Of a DNA stretch of 64,000 bases, positions 26,801 to 35,592 are shown piece after piece. This DNA comes from Salinivirgaceae bacterium (lineage in GTDB: Bacteria > Bacteroidota > Bacteroidia > Bacteroidales > SZUA-534), in NCBI GenBank assembly GCA_017645945.1, contig JAGCNL010000011.1, positions 62,001 to 126,000 of the forward strand. Reading direction: 5' to 3'. The notes beneath the pieces are model-generated. The model saw only the letters and a program-made list of their open reading frames with translations, was not told the DNA's origin and searched no databases. A program made the position numbers and the translations under genes. Each line of letters begins with the position of its first letter. Position 1 is the stretch's first letter.

Positions 26801-29800
26801 TCCAAAGATGGTTTGACCGCCTTCTGAATATGAAACTGAAACTGAACCGCACTCCTCATCAGCCCTTACGGCAACGGTTACAGGAGCCTTAATATACAAT
26901 TTGATGTTTTCAACAATATTCGTGTAGTAGAATCCTGCAGCAATATAATATGTCTCTCCTGCCTCCAAAGGATAGCTGAATTTAAAATTATTAGCCTCAT
27001 CACCAGCACCCGCATCGTCATGTGTCAAATGTCTCATATTAGAATTGAAAAGCATGCAATAGGTATCTTTATCGCTTTCAGAGTAGAAGGTATAATTGCC
27101 CGAAACTTCGGGAGTGAATACGCAGTTGATGTTAAATTCTAATCCTTCTTCTTCATCATCTTCCAAAACTGATTTAACCCCGCCAAAATAATCATCATAA
27201 TTTTGCACGTAAGTTGCGTAAACGATGTTCTCACCTACTTTAACCTCTTGAATTTTATGGAACTCAACCTCACAAGTAGTGTCTTTGACAACTACCAAAG
27301 TGCTGTCGAAGTATTCATTCGCTCCGTTACCCCATTGAACAAAAAAGTCTTCATCACCAGGTTTTGCAGTGAGAATAATTTTAGTTCCGTAGGCAAAGTC
27401 GCGTAAATCTGTTATTGTTGGAACTTCCGCTTCTTCGTCTACAATTGAAACAATAACACTTCCTCTACCCGTAATTGCAAAATCAACATGGAGATTGTTG
27501 TAGTGCCAAATAGTTGTGTATTCACCAGCATTCCAATCTTCATTCCAGCCTTCGGGTTGCTCTTCGGCTTCGCAGAAAATTGTGAGATCGTCGTCACAGT
27601 TGATGAAAGCATCTTTTCCAATCTTCTCAACAGCTTCAGGAATAATGATCTCTTCAATGTCATCGCAATCTTTGAATGCATGATAATGAATGAATTTTGT
27701 GTCTTCATTTATTACACATTCTTCAATTTCATCGTTCTCAGCCTTGACCAACATAAAGTGGGTGTTTTCCTCGCTTGGCAAATAGTATGCTCCGTCTTCA
27801 GCTTCCGGCCATGTAGTAAAGTCGTCGAAAGCATTGTACATAACATATTGGACACCTTCTTTCACAGTGTTGTCGCTCAAATCGGTGTCTTCTTCATCAA
27901 TGCGACCGACAAGAACCACATACGGATTCTCCGAGTTGCCCAAATATTTGAAACCTCCCTCTTCATCTATATTATATTCCAGATTTGGGCAATCTTCAAA
28001 CGCATAGCTATTAATATATTTGATTGATGAAGGAATTGAAACCGTTTTAAGAGAATCGCACGCCCTAAACGCTTTTTTTCCAATATATTCAACCGATTCG
28101 GGAATAATAATCGATTTCAGGGAATCGCAATTGCTGAAGGCGTATTCTTCAATTACAGTGAGGGTTTCAGGAAGCACTATATTCTTCAATGACTTACAAT
28201 CTTCGAATGCATCCGCCTCGATTTTTTCAACCGTTGAGGGCAGTAGAGCTGATTCCAATGCAGCACATTCTTCAAGCATATAGTCTGAAATTGTACTCAA
28301 CTGTGTCTGACTCAAATCAATACTTGTAAGAACTTCACAATTATAGAATGCAGAACTTCCGATTTCAGTCATTTTTGTGGCTTGGCTGAAATCGACTGAT
28401 TCCAGATCTTCGCAATTAGCGAACGCATAATCGTCAATTATCTCAACCGATGCCGAAATCACAACGCTGGTAAGTCCTTTGCTGTTATTGAATGCAGAAT
28501 AACCTATTGACTCCACTGACAACGGAATTGTTACATTACCGCCAGCACCAATGTAGCCCAGCAATTCTGTCTCAGTCTCGTCGCTGAATACAAAATCACC
28601 GTCAACAAATCCGTTGCGTGCTAATGCTCCCCAGTTGTTTTCTTCCTCGTCCTCGGCTTCGCCGTCGGCTGGATAATTGATATTTTTGGTGCCTGCGAAA
28701 GCATTATTTCCTATACTACTAACCGTTACAGGAATGTCCACGTTTTTCAGGTTTGTTTCGTAGAACGCCTGATGACCGATGGTCTCGAGTTTTGTGGCTT
28801 CGTTGAGGTTGACTGATGTTAGTTCATAGCATTCGTAGAATGCGTAACTACCGATATTTATCAGGTTTGTGTCATTGCTGAAATCTACAGTTTCAAGTGA
28901 ATAGTTGTAACAGAAGGCACCCTCTTTGATATTTTCAACTGATGCCGGAATAGCAACCGAGTTCAAATCGCAGTCTTCGAACGCATAATAATCAATAGTT
29001 TTCAGGTTTTTAGCGTTAGTGAAATCTATGCTTGTAAAGTTCGCTTCGTAAAATGCAGCATAACCAATTACAGTAACATCTTTCTCAACAACAACGCTGT
29101 CTATCTGATTGCGGGAATCATACCACGGGTAATAATAATATCCATCTTCACCATAATCATCATAACTGTAGTTTACATCGTCTTTTAGGGTAAGTACACC
29201 ATCCTCAAAATCCCATTTGTTGCAAAGCCATTTCACTGGATAACGGTCCCCGTCTCCGTAAACATTCCAATCAGAATTCCACGATTCATCTGCCATTTCC
29301 ATACCTGCCTCGCAGTTGATTTGAATGAGATTGGGGCAGTTGGCAAAAATGTACTCATCCATAAATTCAATAGAAACAGGAATGGTAACTGTTTGCAAGT
29401 TGAAGCAATTGCTGAATGCTCCATTGTAAACTCCTACAAAAGTGTTTGGAATGGTGTCGTCACTGGCTTCACCAATATAACCTAATAAAATATTTCCTTC
29501 ATTATAATAATAGACATACTCTTCATTGGCATCAACATCATAGCCCGCATACTTGGCTCCCCAGTTGTCGTTTTCCTCGGGATCCAACGTGTTCTCTTCG
29601 TCCATCACAATGTTGATCACGCCGCTGAATGCATCGCTTGCAATGTCAGTAACGCTTTGCGGAACGTAAACCGACACATTGCAACCAATAAATGCATTGC
29701 TGCCAATTGTTGTAACTCCATCCGGAATTTCAACCACACCGTAGCGTTGGGCGCAGCCAATCAGTACTTCATGGTCGGCGTCACCATATATGAAATTGCC

Positions 29801-31090
29801 ATCTTGCATGTTGCGGTAGGTTGCGCCCCAATGGTTTCCGTCATCTTCAGCATCGCCGTCTTCAGGGTAGTTGATGTTCGTCACACCTTCAAACGCATCT
29901 ACGCCAATCTCACTAACTGTTGAAGGAACGGTTACCGATATAATGTCGCACTCGGAAAATGCTAAACCTTCAATCGATTCCAAGCTTTCAGCCAGACTGA
30001 AATCAACTGTCCAGAGATTTTCGCAATGAAAAAACGCTCCTTCGTAGATATCTGTAACCGAGGCTGGAATGGTTACTGATGTGAGTTTGTTGCATTCAGA
30101 AAAAGCATATTCTGATATTTCGGTAAGGTTGGTAGCAAGACTGAAATCAATGTCGGTAATTTCTGTCTTGTCGAAAGCATATCCTCCGATTCGTGTGATT
30201 CCAGCAGGAATTTGCATCACTGGACTGCTGCCAATATATGCAATAACAACTGTTTCGTCTTCTATGTCCATAATAAAATCGCCAACAATCTGGCCATTAC
30301 GCGCCACAGCGCCCCAGTTGTTATCATTCTCATCATCTGCATTGCCAGTGTAGTTGACAACTGTAATGCCTGCAAAGGCATCTGTGCCAATTGTCTGAAC
30401 TTCGCTTGGAACGTCAATTGTTTCTATATTGCAACCTTTGAACGCACCATTGCAAATTGCTGTAACCGAACTCGGAATCTCAACATTGTCGTCCTTGCCG
30501 ATATACCTAAAAAGGTTGGTCTTCTCATTGTCTGTAAATACGAAATCGCCAGATTTCACAAAAATAGTTGCTGTGAGGTCTACACCCTCTGAATTATTAC
30601 TACCGTCAGAATGGAATAAAAGCAGCATTGCCGATGAAGTCCCTGTCACTGATACATCAGTGATTGAATAATTAATACCATCGCTTGAACTTGAAGGTCC
30701 AAACCTATATTTATAATCGGTAGACTCATTATTGGTGCACCCTGACTTAAATGGGGTGGCTTTTGTTGTCGCTCCATCCCATATTTTCAGATAGTCCCAT
30801 TTTACCCATTCCGACTGTGTAGTTCCTTCAAGATGTAAAACCATACCTTCAGGAATGTTGTTGATTTGCAGATAGCCGTTCCAACCATTACCATAGTTAT
30901 TACTTGGTCCGCTCATGTCGTAAATCTTGAATGAGTAACCTAATGGTTTGCCCGTCAGGTCTAATTCCGATGTAGTGCCATTACTTGGAATCCATGCAGT
31001 ATCTAAAATCGGATTCGGTTCATTTGCTTCTGCCGCCCTGCAGACAAAAGCTGCCACCAATAGGCACAATAGTAAAGGTATTTTCCTCAT
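23888..31090 (-). CDS. Giant BspA-like leucine-rich-repeat surface protein with InlB-type repeats and T9SS-like tail
   Basis: 2400 residues. Order: signal peptide (1-20); a CUB-like domain (about 30-185, with WVKWDYLKIWDG); BspA-type LRR_5 repeats (about 190-1130; units such as IGSYAFYECYELTSV); a linker with a beta-sandwich resembling pre-peptidase C-terminal domains (about 1210-1340); more than ten InlB B-repeat-like units of about 65-75 residues (to about 2310; YGTEVTLTATPAAGYHFVKW is typical); and a C-terminal tail (IFVFNAMGRL...GTGIYVVKTG...RVMIND) resembling a type A T9SS sorting domain. It is likely a surface adhesin for host or food polymers. The reading frame is intact across the whole gene. 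Monocistronic. Confidence 0.85.
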   Translation of the reverse strand: MRKIPLLLCLLVAAFVCRAAEANEPNPILDTAWIPSNGTTSELDLTGKPLGYSFKIYDMSGPSNNYGNGWNGYLQINNIPEGMVLHLEGTTQSEWVKWDYLKIWDGATTKATPFKSGCTNNESTDYKYRFGPSSSSDGINYSITDVSVTGTSSAMLLLFHSDGSNNSEGVDLTATIFVKSGDFVFTDNEKTNLFRYIGKDDNVEIPSSVTAICNGAFKGCNIETIDVPSEVQTIGTDAFAGITVVNYTGNADDENDNNWGAVARNGQIVGDFIMDIEDETVVIAYIGSSPVMQIPAGITRIGGYAFDKTEITDIDFSLATNLTEISEYAFSECNKLTSVTIPASVTDIYEGAFFHCENLWTVDFSLAESLESIEGLAFSECDIISVTVPSTVSEIGVDAFEGVTNINYPEDGDAEDDGNHWGATYRNMQDGNFIYGDADHEVLIGCAQRYGVVEIPDGVTTIGSNAFIGCNVSVYVPQSVTDIASDAFSGVINIVMDEENTLDPEENDNWGAKYAGYDVDANEEYVYYYNEGNILLGYIGEASDDTIPNTFVGVYNGAFSNCFNLQTVTIPVSIEFMDEYIFANCPNLIQINCEAGMEMADESWNSDWNVYGDGDRYPVKWLCNKWDFEDGVLTLKDDVNYSYDDYGEDGYYYYPWYDSRNQIDSVVVEKDVTVIGYAAFYEANFTSIDFTNAKNLKTIDYYAFEDCDLNSVAIPASVENIKEGAFCYNYSLETVDFSNDTNLINIGSYAFYECYELTSVNLNEATKLETIGHQAFYETNLKNVDIPVTVSSIGNNAFAGTKNINYPADGEAEDEEENNWGALARNGFVDGDFVFSDETETELLGYIGAGGNVTIPLSVESIGYSAFNNSKGLTSVVISASVEIIDDYAFANCEDLESVDFSQATKMTEIGSSAFYNCEVLTSIDLSQTQLSTISDYMLEECAALESALLPSTVEKIEADAFEDCKSLKNIVLPETLTVIEEYAFSNCDSLKSIIIPESVEYIGKKAFRACDSLKTVSIPSSIKYINSYAFEDCPNLEYNIDEEGGFKYLGNSENPYVVLVGRIDEEDTDLSDNTVKEGVQYVMYNAFDDFTTWPEAEDGAYYLPSEENTHFMLVKAENDEIEECVINEDTKFIHYHAFKDCDDIEEIIIPEAVEKIGKDAFINCDDDLTIFCEAEEQPEGWNEDWNAGEYTTIWHYNNLHVDFAITGRGSVIVSIVDEEAEVPTITDLRDFAYGTKIILTAKPGDEDFFVQWGNGANEYFDSTLVVVKDTTCEVEFHKIQEVKVGENIVYATYVQNYDDYFGGVKSVLEDDEEEGLEFNINCVFTPEVSGNYTFYSESDKDTYCMLFNSNMRHLTHDDAGAGDEANNFKFSYPLEAGETYYIAAGFYYTNIVENIKLYIKAPVTVAVRADEECGSVSVSYSEGGQTIFGEDGEVTVTYGKEVTVSATANENYEFLRWSDGSTDSDHTFDATEDVTLEAIFYSDDDEVYYITAEVKEDQNEMGTVTGSSYYLATEDVTLEAIPAAHHHFVEWSNVNGEVLSTENQFTFTPDRDSTIYAAFAIDTVKLTVLAENGTPSLDEPTVYEWGTVVSISAEAAAHYHFVEWSDGVTDESREIEILSDTTVTAIYVIDSCVVEITEAKRGTVTGAEDGEYEYGKELTLTATAVDHYHFVKWSNGETENPYTFALEKDTILSAEFAIDTFSVTLAETVENGTVKGIGKYTYGREVSFEATPDEGYKFARWNDWTASDNKENPLRIAVVEDVVLSPLFIDENKDLVLVTVNATEGGTVTPTGTIECLTGDKVTLTASAAEGYLFARWSDDLNNKQTSREITITSDTTITAQFRPRTIEIEVIAGAHGKVTGGEFYAYNSKATITAIPDKGYHFVKWKETGSTEAEFSITVKEEQTFTAEFAIDNYAIAATAVANGTVAGAGNYDYGTEVTLTATPAAGYHFVKWSNDATANPYKFAAESNLTLTAEFAINTYEVTVSAANGTVTGAGTYNHGAEATLTATAAEGYSFVKWSDGVTEASRKVTVTSNLAFTAEFAINSYDVTATATNGVVEGTGKYNYGAEATLNAVANKGYHFVKWSDDVTTATRKETVKGNLSFTAVFAANTYTVTVNAEANGTVSGAGTYEYGATATLEATANDGYRFDKWSDGEKTAKRTIEVVGDTTLTASFAVRTYEITAEAQNGKVEGVGTYNRGDEVELTAKPNVGYHFVCWSDSVIENPRKVIVNNDTTVTALFEKEAITISVNGKFGKITGSTGKLEFGATVTLTAVPDSGYHFVMWSDSVLDNPRTVTLTAELLMQVQESGFEFSAIFEKDDEPGVAVADEAAEAVKIFAFGNTIAVENADSDIFVFNAMGRLISRTAPEAGRTEIKVNGTGIYVVKTGNAAKRVMIND

Positions 31091-31132
31091 AGATAAAAAT
31101 TTAAATAGTTATTAAATTAAGTATAAATCTCA

Positions 31133-31140
31133 CAAAATTA
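31133..31140 (-). promoter_or_regulatory. -7 box of the BspA-like gene
   Basis: The reverse strand reads TAATTTTG (perfect TAnnTTTG), 42 bp before the start. The AT-rich leader contains no clear structure. Confidence 0.45.
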
Positions 31141-31272
31141 GGTGCTTGGCCATTAGGTCATAAGTCTAATTGGAATGCAAATTTCGGTAATTATTTTGGA
31201 TTTACCAATAAAAATCAGCTCTCCATCAAAAATGAAAACCGCACCTAAAGTGTAATGGTTGAGCGAAATTCT

Positions 31273-32718
31273 CTACAGCTCTTTCCGCATCCGGGCAACG
31301 GGAATGCCCATCTTTTCGCGGTATTTGGCCACGGTACGGCGGGCCACCTGGTAGCCTTTCTCTTTGAGGATGGCGGCCAGGGCGTCGTCGTTGAGGGGGT
31401 TGCGCTTGTCTTCGCCCTGCACGGCCTCCTCCAGAATGCTCTTCACCTCGCGCGATGATACCTCCTCGCCACTGTCGGTTTTGATTGAGTCGGAGAAGAA
31501 CCACTTGAGAGGGAAGATGCCGAAATCGGTCTGGATGAACTTGCTGTTGGCCACACGCGAGATGGTGCTCACATCCAAGCCAGTGATGTCGGCAATGTCT
31601 TTCAGAATCATCGGGCGCAACTTTTTGTCGTCGCCGTCCAGGAAGTAGTCGCGCTGATAGTTGACAATGGCTTGCATTGTCGAGAGCAGGGTGATTTTGC
31701 GCTGCTGTATGGCATCGATGAACCATTTGGCAGAATCAATTTTCTGCTTCACAAAGTTTATGGTGTCACGGTCCTGAGTGGTGCGTTTGTTCTTGACGGC
31801 CAACTGCTCAAGCATGCTTGTGTAGGTTGGGCTGATGCGCAGATTGGGTGTGTTGAACTCGTTGAGCGACACCTCAAGAATGCCGTCGTGGTTCTCGAGC
31901 AGAAAATCGGGGGTGATGGGCTGAAGGGTTCGCTCCTGCGGACTTGAATAGCCGCCACCTGGTTTGGGGTTGAGTTTCAGAATCTCATCGAGTGCATCTT
32001 TCAACTGCTGCTCTGTGGCACCCGTGCGTGCTAAAATCTTGTCGTAGTGCTTTTTCGAGAACTCGGTGAAGCATTTCTCAATTATTTTGGTGGCAAGCTG
32101 CACCGTTTCCGACTGCTGGTTGCGGCGCTTGAGTTGCAGCAGCAGACACTCTTGAAGCGTCAGTGCTCCCACTCCTGCCGGGTCGAAGTTCTGAATGATG
32201 TTCAGCACTTCGCGCAATTCGGCTTCCGAGGCTTCGATGTTCTGCGAGAAGGCCAGGTCGTCGGAAATCGACTCCAGCTCGCGGCGCAGGTAGCCGTCGT
32301 CGTCAATATTACCTATAATATATTCGGCAAGTTTATGCTGGCGGTCGCTCATCTTGTGCAGCCCCAGCTGGTTCATCAGGCTTTCGTGGAAAGTGGGACC
32401 CTGCGAGAGCGGCGTCTCGCGCACCTCGTCGTCGGGTGAGTAGTTGTTGGCGCGCAGCTTGTACGACGGGATGTAGTCATCGTCGTTCAGGTAGCCTTCC
32501 ATCGACAGCTCGTCCTGGTCTTTCGACTCTTCAGGCAGAGGCTCCTCGTTTTCAGCGCGCGAGTCAAACTCAGCCTCCTCAAGAGCCGGATTCTCCTCCA
32601 TCTCGCTCTTGATGCGCTGGTCGAGCTGCATAATGGGCACCTCGAGCAGCCGGATGACCTGTATCTGCTGCGGCGATAGTTTTTGAAGCAGTTTCTGTTG
32701 TAAACTCTGTTTCAGCAT
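31273..32718 (-). CDS. rpoN: RNA polymerase sigma-54 factor
   Basis: 481 residues. The Gln/Leu-rich activator-interaction region I is at the N-terminus (MLKQSLQQKLLQKLSPQQIQVIRLLEVP). An acidic region follows (about 50-110), then the core-binding and helix-turn-helix regions (TGLDVSTISRVANSKF), and finally the RpoN box ARRTVAKYREKMGIP, which reads the -24 element. ATG 32718 gives the conserved N-terminus; the longer ORF adds 12 unrelated residues. No sigma-54 activator or clear -24/-12 promoter was seen in the window. It appears monocistronic. Confidence 0.95.
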   Translation of the reverse strand: MLKQSLQQKLLQKLSPQQIQVIRLLEVPIMQLDQRIKSEMEENPALEEAEFDSRAENEEPLPEESKDQDELSMEGYLNDDDYIPSYKLRANNYSPDDEVRETPLSQGPTFHESLMNQLGLHKMSDRQHKLAEYIIGNIDDDGYLRRELESISDDLAFSQNIEASEAELREVLNIIQNFDPAGVGALTLQECLLLQLKRRNQQSETVQLATKIIEKCFTEFSKKHYDKILARTGATEQQLKDALDEILKLNPKPGGGYSSPQERTLQPITPDFLLENHDGILEVSLNEFNTPNLRISPTYTSMLEQLAVKNKRTTQDRDTINFVKQKIDSAKWFIDAIQQRKITLLSTMQAIVNYQRDYFLDGDDKKLRPMILKDIADITGLDVSTISRVANSKFIQTDFGIFPLKWFFSDSIKTDSGEEVSSREVKSILEEAVQGEDKRNPLNDDALAAILKEKGYQVARRTVAKYREKMGIPVARMRKEL

Positions 32719-32821
32719 AGCCTTTTCCCTAAAAAGCGGGGGCAAGATACGCAAATTATGCGCTTGTGTGAATCAGCATTCGTTTTTCCCGATTAAATTT
32801 GGATTTTCAACCATATCTGCG

Positions 32822-32829
32822 TATCCTTG
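32822..32829 (+). promoter_or_regulatory. Possible -7 box of the 32.8 kb membrane protein gene
   Basis: TATCCTTG differs from TAnnTTTG at one position. It overlaps the TTG at 32827 that opens the longest ORF, arguing against that start. Confidence 0.3.
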
Positions 32830-32850
32830 TTTTCTGCAAACAAACGAGCA

Positions 32851-33969
32851 GTGTTGGATTCAGAGAAATATCATTTTATGCATCCGTTGCGCGTCACATT
32901 GGCGTGCCTTCTGATATTTATCCAGACAATGGTTATTTACAGCATTATGGGCGGCTGGTTTGAAGCTGACCGCACATCGTTTGAGGGGCTTCCGCACATG
33001 GCCTCGGTTATAATGGTTCTGATTTTACGCGTAACAATAATGACCATTATCGCCACCATTATTGGCAGCAGCGCGTTCAAACTCTATGAGCGCTACGGAC
33101 CTGCAACTTTCCTGAAGCAAACCATTGTCAGAATAGGCGGACCAATACTTCTTTTCTTGCTTGTCATTCAGCCAAGTTTGTATTTGGTAATCAATCGGTT
33201 TGATGTCGAGTCGCTGTTGCGGAGGTCGATGCTTGAGTTCTGCTGGCAGCAACTTAATTCTGGTCCGTTCTTCTTTTTTGTTGTGATTTTTATATTCAAC
33301 ATCTGCTACTGCATTTACAAAAAGTGGTTCGAGAGACGTATGCCGTGGATAATCGAACTTCGCCAGCAAGCGGCACCGTTGCGGTCGGCACTGTTTGTTC
33401 TGGGTGTTGGCTTTGTGTCGTTTGTCATCAGAATTGTTGCGCCAATTCCCGATTTTTATTCGCTAATTCACATCGGCTATATCGCGCTTTTTGTTGGAAT
33501 GTACTGCTCCGGTCTTATAGCCGCCAAAAACAGTTGGATTACAAAGGTTTCTATCGGTTTCTCAATGCCATGGGTAATGTCCACCCTCTTATGCCTTCCG
33601 TTTCTTGTTTTGGCCATCTACTACAGCGGCAGCTGGACTGAGGTGTCGGGGCGTGTAACGACACAATCGATTCTTTTGTCGTTATGGGAACCAATGGCAA
33701 GCATGGGTTTTTGTTTCTTTCTCGAGACTCTCTTCTACAAATACTTTAACAAGAAGAGCAAAACCGCCGAGCGGCTTTCGGAGCTTGTGTTGTGCGTTAT
33801 CGCCATACATCCGCTTCCTGTCATAACTTTTATTCAGATACTTAAGCCGTTCGATACTGCGGCTCCGCTCAAATGGCTGATAGTGAGCATTGCCAGCATT
33901 GTTGTATCGTTTCTTTTGGCGGCCCTCATTCACCACGTTGCGCCTCGCAAGAAAAGGCTGCGCTATTGA
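32851..33969 (+). CDS. Polytopic inner membrane protein, unknown function
   Basis: About 372 residues with eight or nine hydrophobic segments and short charged loops (KLYERYG, YKKWFERRMP), ending in a basic cytoplasmic tail (PRKKRLRY). The layout, including a long first pair of helices and paired late helices, recalls DUF418- or acyltransferase-like membrane proteins, but no signature could be confirmed. The start is uncertain: GTG 32851, TTG 32854 and ATG 32878 are in frame after the candidate promoter. It stands alone between rpoN (divergent) and ribH (convergent). Confidence 0.6.
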   Translation: MLDSEKYHFMHPLRVTLACLLIFIQTMVIYSIMGGWFEADRTSFEGLPHMASVIMVLILRVTIMTIIATIIGSSAFKLYERYGPATFLKQTIVRIGGPILLFLLVIQPSLYLVINRFDVESLLRRSMLEFCWQQLNSGPFFFFVVIFIFNICYCIYKKWFERRMPWIIELRQQAAPLRSALFVLGVGFVSFVIRIVAPIPDFYSLIHIGYIALFVGMYCSGLIAAKNSWITKVSIGFSMPWVMSTLLCLPFLVLAIYYSGSWTEVSGRVTTQSILLSLWEPMASMGFCFFLETLFYKYFNKKSKTAERLSELVLCVIAIHPLPVITFIQILKPFDTAAPLKWLIVSIASIVVSFLLAALIHHVAPRKKRLRY

Positions 33970-34015
33970 GTCCGAAAAGCAGCACCACAATTTCAATTAA
34001 ACCGATTTTCTCGAA

Positions 34016-34053
34016 CAAAAAAAACCACCGCAATCAATGACTACGGCGGTTTT
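34016..34053. terminator. Terminator shared by the membrane protein gene and ribH
   Basis: The stem AAAACCACCG/CGGCGGTTTT (one mismatch) has a 13-nt loop. On the reverse strand it ends in eight or more T residues, fitting ribH; it can also serve the forward gene. Confidence 0.7.
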
Positions 34054-34073
34054 ATATCACAAAATGTGCTTTT

Positions 34074-34577
34074 CTATTTCACATACTGCACCATTTTCAG
34101 CGCCGTCACAGCTGCCTCAACGCCTTTGTTTCCAAGGCGGCCGCCAGCGCGGTCCAAAGCTTGCTGAAGATTGTCGGTGGTCAATACGCCAAAGATTACC
34201 GGAATATCGCCTTCGGCGTTAAGTGCCGAAAGACCGTTGGCCACACCTTCGCAGATGAAATCGAAGTGGCGGGTCTCACCCTGAATCACACAGCCAATGC
34301 AGATAACGGCATCGGCCTCGCGGTTGCCGTTAACCAGCAGGCTGCCGTACGTGTAGCGTGCGGCAGCGTAGGTCAGCTCAAACGTGCCCGGAACGTGGCA
34401 GACAAGAATGTCATCGTCCTCAACACCATTCTCTTTCAGTGTTTTAATGGCACCTTCGGCCATGGCGTTTGTGACCTGCGCGTTCCATTCGGCCACAACA
34501 ATAACAAAGCAGCGACCTTTGCCCGAAGGTATGGTCGCTGCATCGTATTCTGATAAGTTCTTAAGTGCTGTTGCCAT
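34074..34577 (-). CDS. ribH: 6,7-dimethyl-8-ribityllumazine synthase
   Basis: 167 residues, the normal length. It joins the aminopyrimidine and dihydroxybutanone phosphate in the penultimate step of riboflavin synthesis. Motifs: VVAEWNAQVT, HVPGTFELTYAA, the catalytic and phosphate-binding stretch CIGCVIQGETRHFDFI, and FGVLTTDN. Its ATG overlaps the TAA of the TPR gene upstream (TAATG), so translation is coupled. Other rib genes are not in the window. Confidence 0.95.
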   Translation of the reverse strand: MATALKNLSEYDAATIPSGKGRCFVIVVAEWNAQVTNAMAEGAIKTLKENGVEDDDILVCHVPGTFELTYAAARYTYGSLLVNGNREADAVICIGCVIQGETRHFDFICEGVANGLSALNAEGDIPVIFGVLTTDNLQQALDRAGGRLGNKGVEAAVTALKMVQYVK

Positions 34578-35269
34578 TATTTTGCAATCTCAGCGTTCAT
34601 CTTCTCAATGTTCTTGTCGGCGTTCATTGCTTCCTGCGACATTGCATATTTGCTTTTGATGGTGGTGTAGAGAGCCAGGGCTTTCTTGTAGTTGCCCAAC
34701 TTCTCATACACTTGCGCAGCCTTGTTCAGGTAAAGCGGCGATGTGAAATCGTTGTCAGCGTTGCCGGCAGCCTTCTCATAGTAAGAAGCGCCTTTTGCCT
34801 CATCGCCCAACTCAACGTATGCGTCACCCATCACGCCAAGTGCAACTGAACTCAAAGTGATGTCTTTCGATTTGAATTTCTTCAGATGTTTCAGTGCGCT
34901 CTCATAATCGCCAGTGTACATATAGCAAAGTCCAGCGTAGTAGTTTGCCAGTTTGGCGGTCTGAGTCATGCCGTAATCATCAATAACATCCAGGAAACCA
35001 GCGTAGTTGCCGTCACCGTTGAGAGCTACCTCAAACGAATCTCTCTGGAAATATTGCTCGGCGGCGAACATTGCGGCGCTTGCCTTGGTGTTTTGCGGCT
35101 CAAGATAGAAGCGCTTTACGGCGAAGAAGATGGCCACAACAGCCAGAATGCCAATAACTGCGTATGATATTACCGATTTGTGGTCGTTGATGAACAATTC
35201 GGCTTTGTTCAGTGATTCCTGTACACTTTCGAAGCTGTCAGGTTGCTGTTCTTTTGTATTTTTCGACAT
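34577..35269 (-). CDS. Membrane-anchored TPR protein (YfgM-like)
   Basis: 230 residues: an acidic cytoplasmic N-terminus, one membrane segment (about 33-52, SYAVIGILAVVAIFFAV), then periplasmic tetratricopeptide repeats (units near LANYYAGLCYMYTGDYESALKHLKKF and YLNKAAQVYEKLGNYKKALALY). The layout matches YfgM-type proteins that assist envelope protein traffic. It is often the gene before ribH in Bacteroidales, as here. The exact partner is unknown. Confidence 0.85.
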   Translation of the reverse strand: MSKNTKEQQPDSFESVQESLNKAELFINDHKSVISYAVIGILAVVAIFFAVKRFYLEPQNTKASAAMFAAEQYFQRDSFEVALNGDGNYAGFLDVIDDYGMTQTAKLANYYAGLCYMYTGDYESALKHLKKFKSKDITLSSVALGVMGDAYVELGDEAKGASYYEKAAGNADNDFTSPLYLNKAAQVYEKLGNYKKALALYTTIKSKYAMSQEAMNADKNIEKMNAEIAK

Positions 35270-35297
35270 AAGACTATTTATTTTTCAATTAGCGTGG

Positions 35298-35305
35298 CAA
35301 AAATA
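35298..35305 (-). promoter_or_regulatory. -7 box of the TPR-ribH operon
   Basis: The reverse strand reads TATTTTTG, 28 bp before the ATG at 35269. Confidence 0.5.
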
Positions 35306-35339
35306 ATCGTTTTTACAATTTATGAAAATAATTATTTGC

Positions 35340-35592
35340 CACTATTAGTTACAAGGTGTAAGTTGCTATTTATTAGTTGTAAATTAGAGAGTTAGAGAAT
35401 TAGAAAATCAGAAGTTTAGAGGTTAAGAAGTTGAGAAGTTAAACCCGTTAAACAGCGAAGCCCCCTATAGCTATCGGGATAAACCTGTTCATCCTTTAAA
35501 CGATTCACCAGTTCAACAATTAATCATTTATCATTAAAACTCAACCTTCTAAACAGCGAAGCGTCTTAACTTCTAAACCCTTCCCCTTTCTT
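35340..35592. repeat. Intergenic region of degenerate heptad repeats and a palindrome remnant
   Basis: The 323-bp gap between the TPR and pheS genes holds no gene. From about 35368 to 35445 it is a chain of degenerate purine-strand words (AGTTAGAGAATTAGAAAATC...), the complement of the CTAACTC-type words seen at 41.1-41.4 kb. At 35463-35480 lies a degenerate copy of the palindrome CCCGATAGCTATCGGG. The phrase AACAGCGAAGC occurs twice (35451 and 35553 regions). Confidence 0.6.

Noticed and set aside
31226..31726. A reverse open frame over the rpoN 3' end
   Set aside because: Arg/His/Gln-rich shadow of rpoN with no support of its own.
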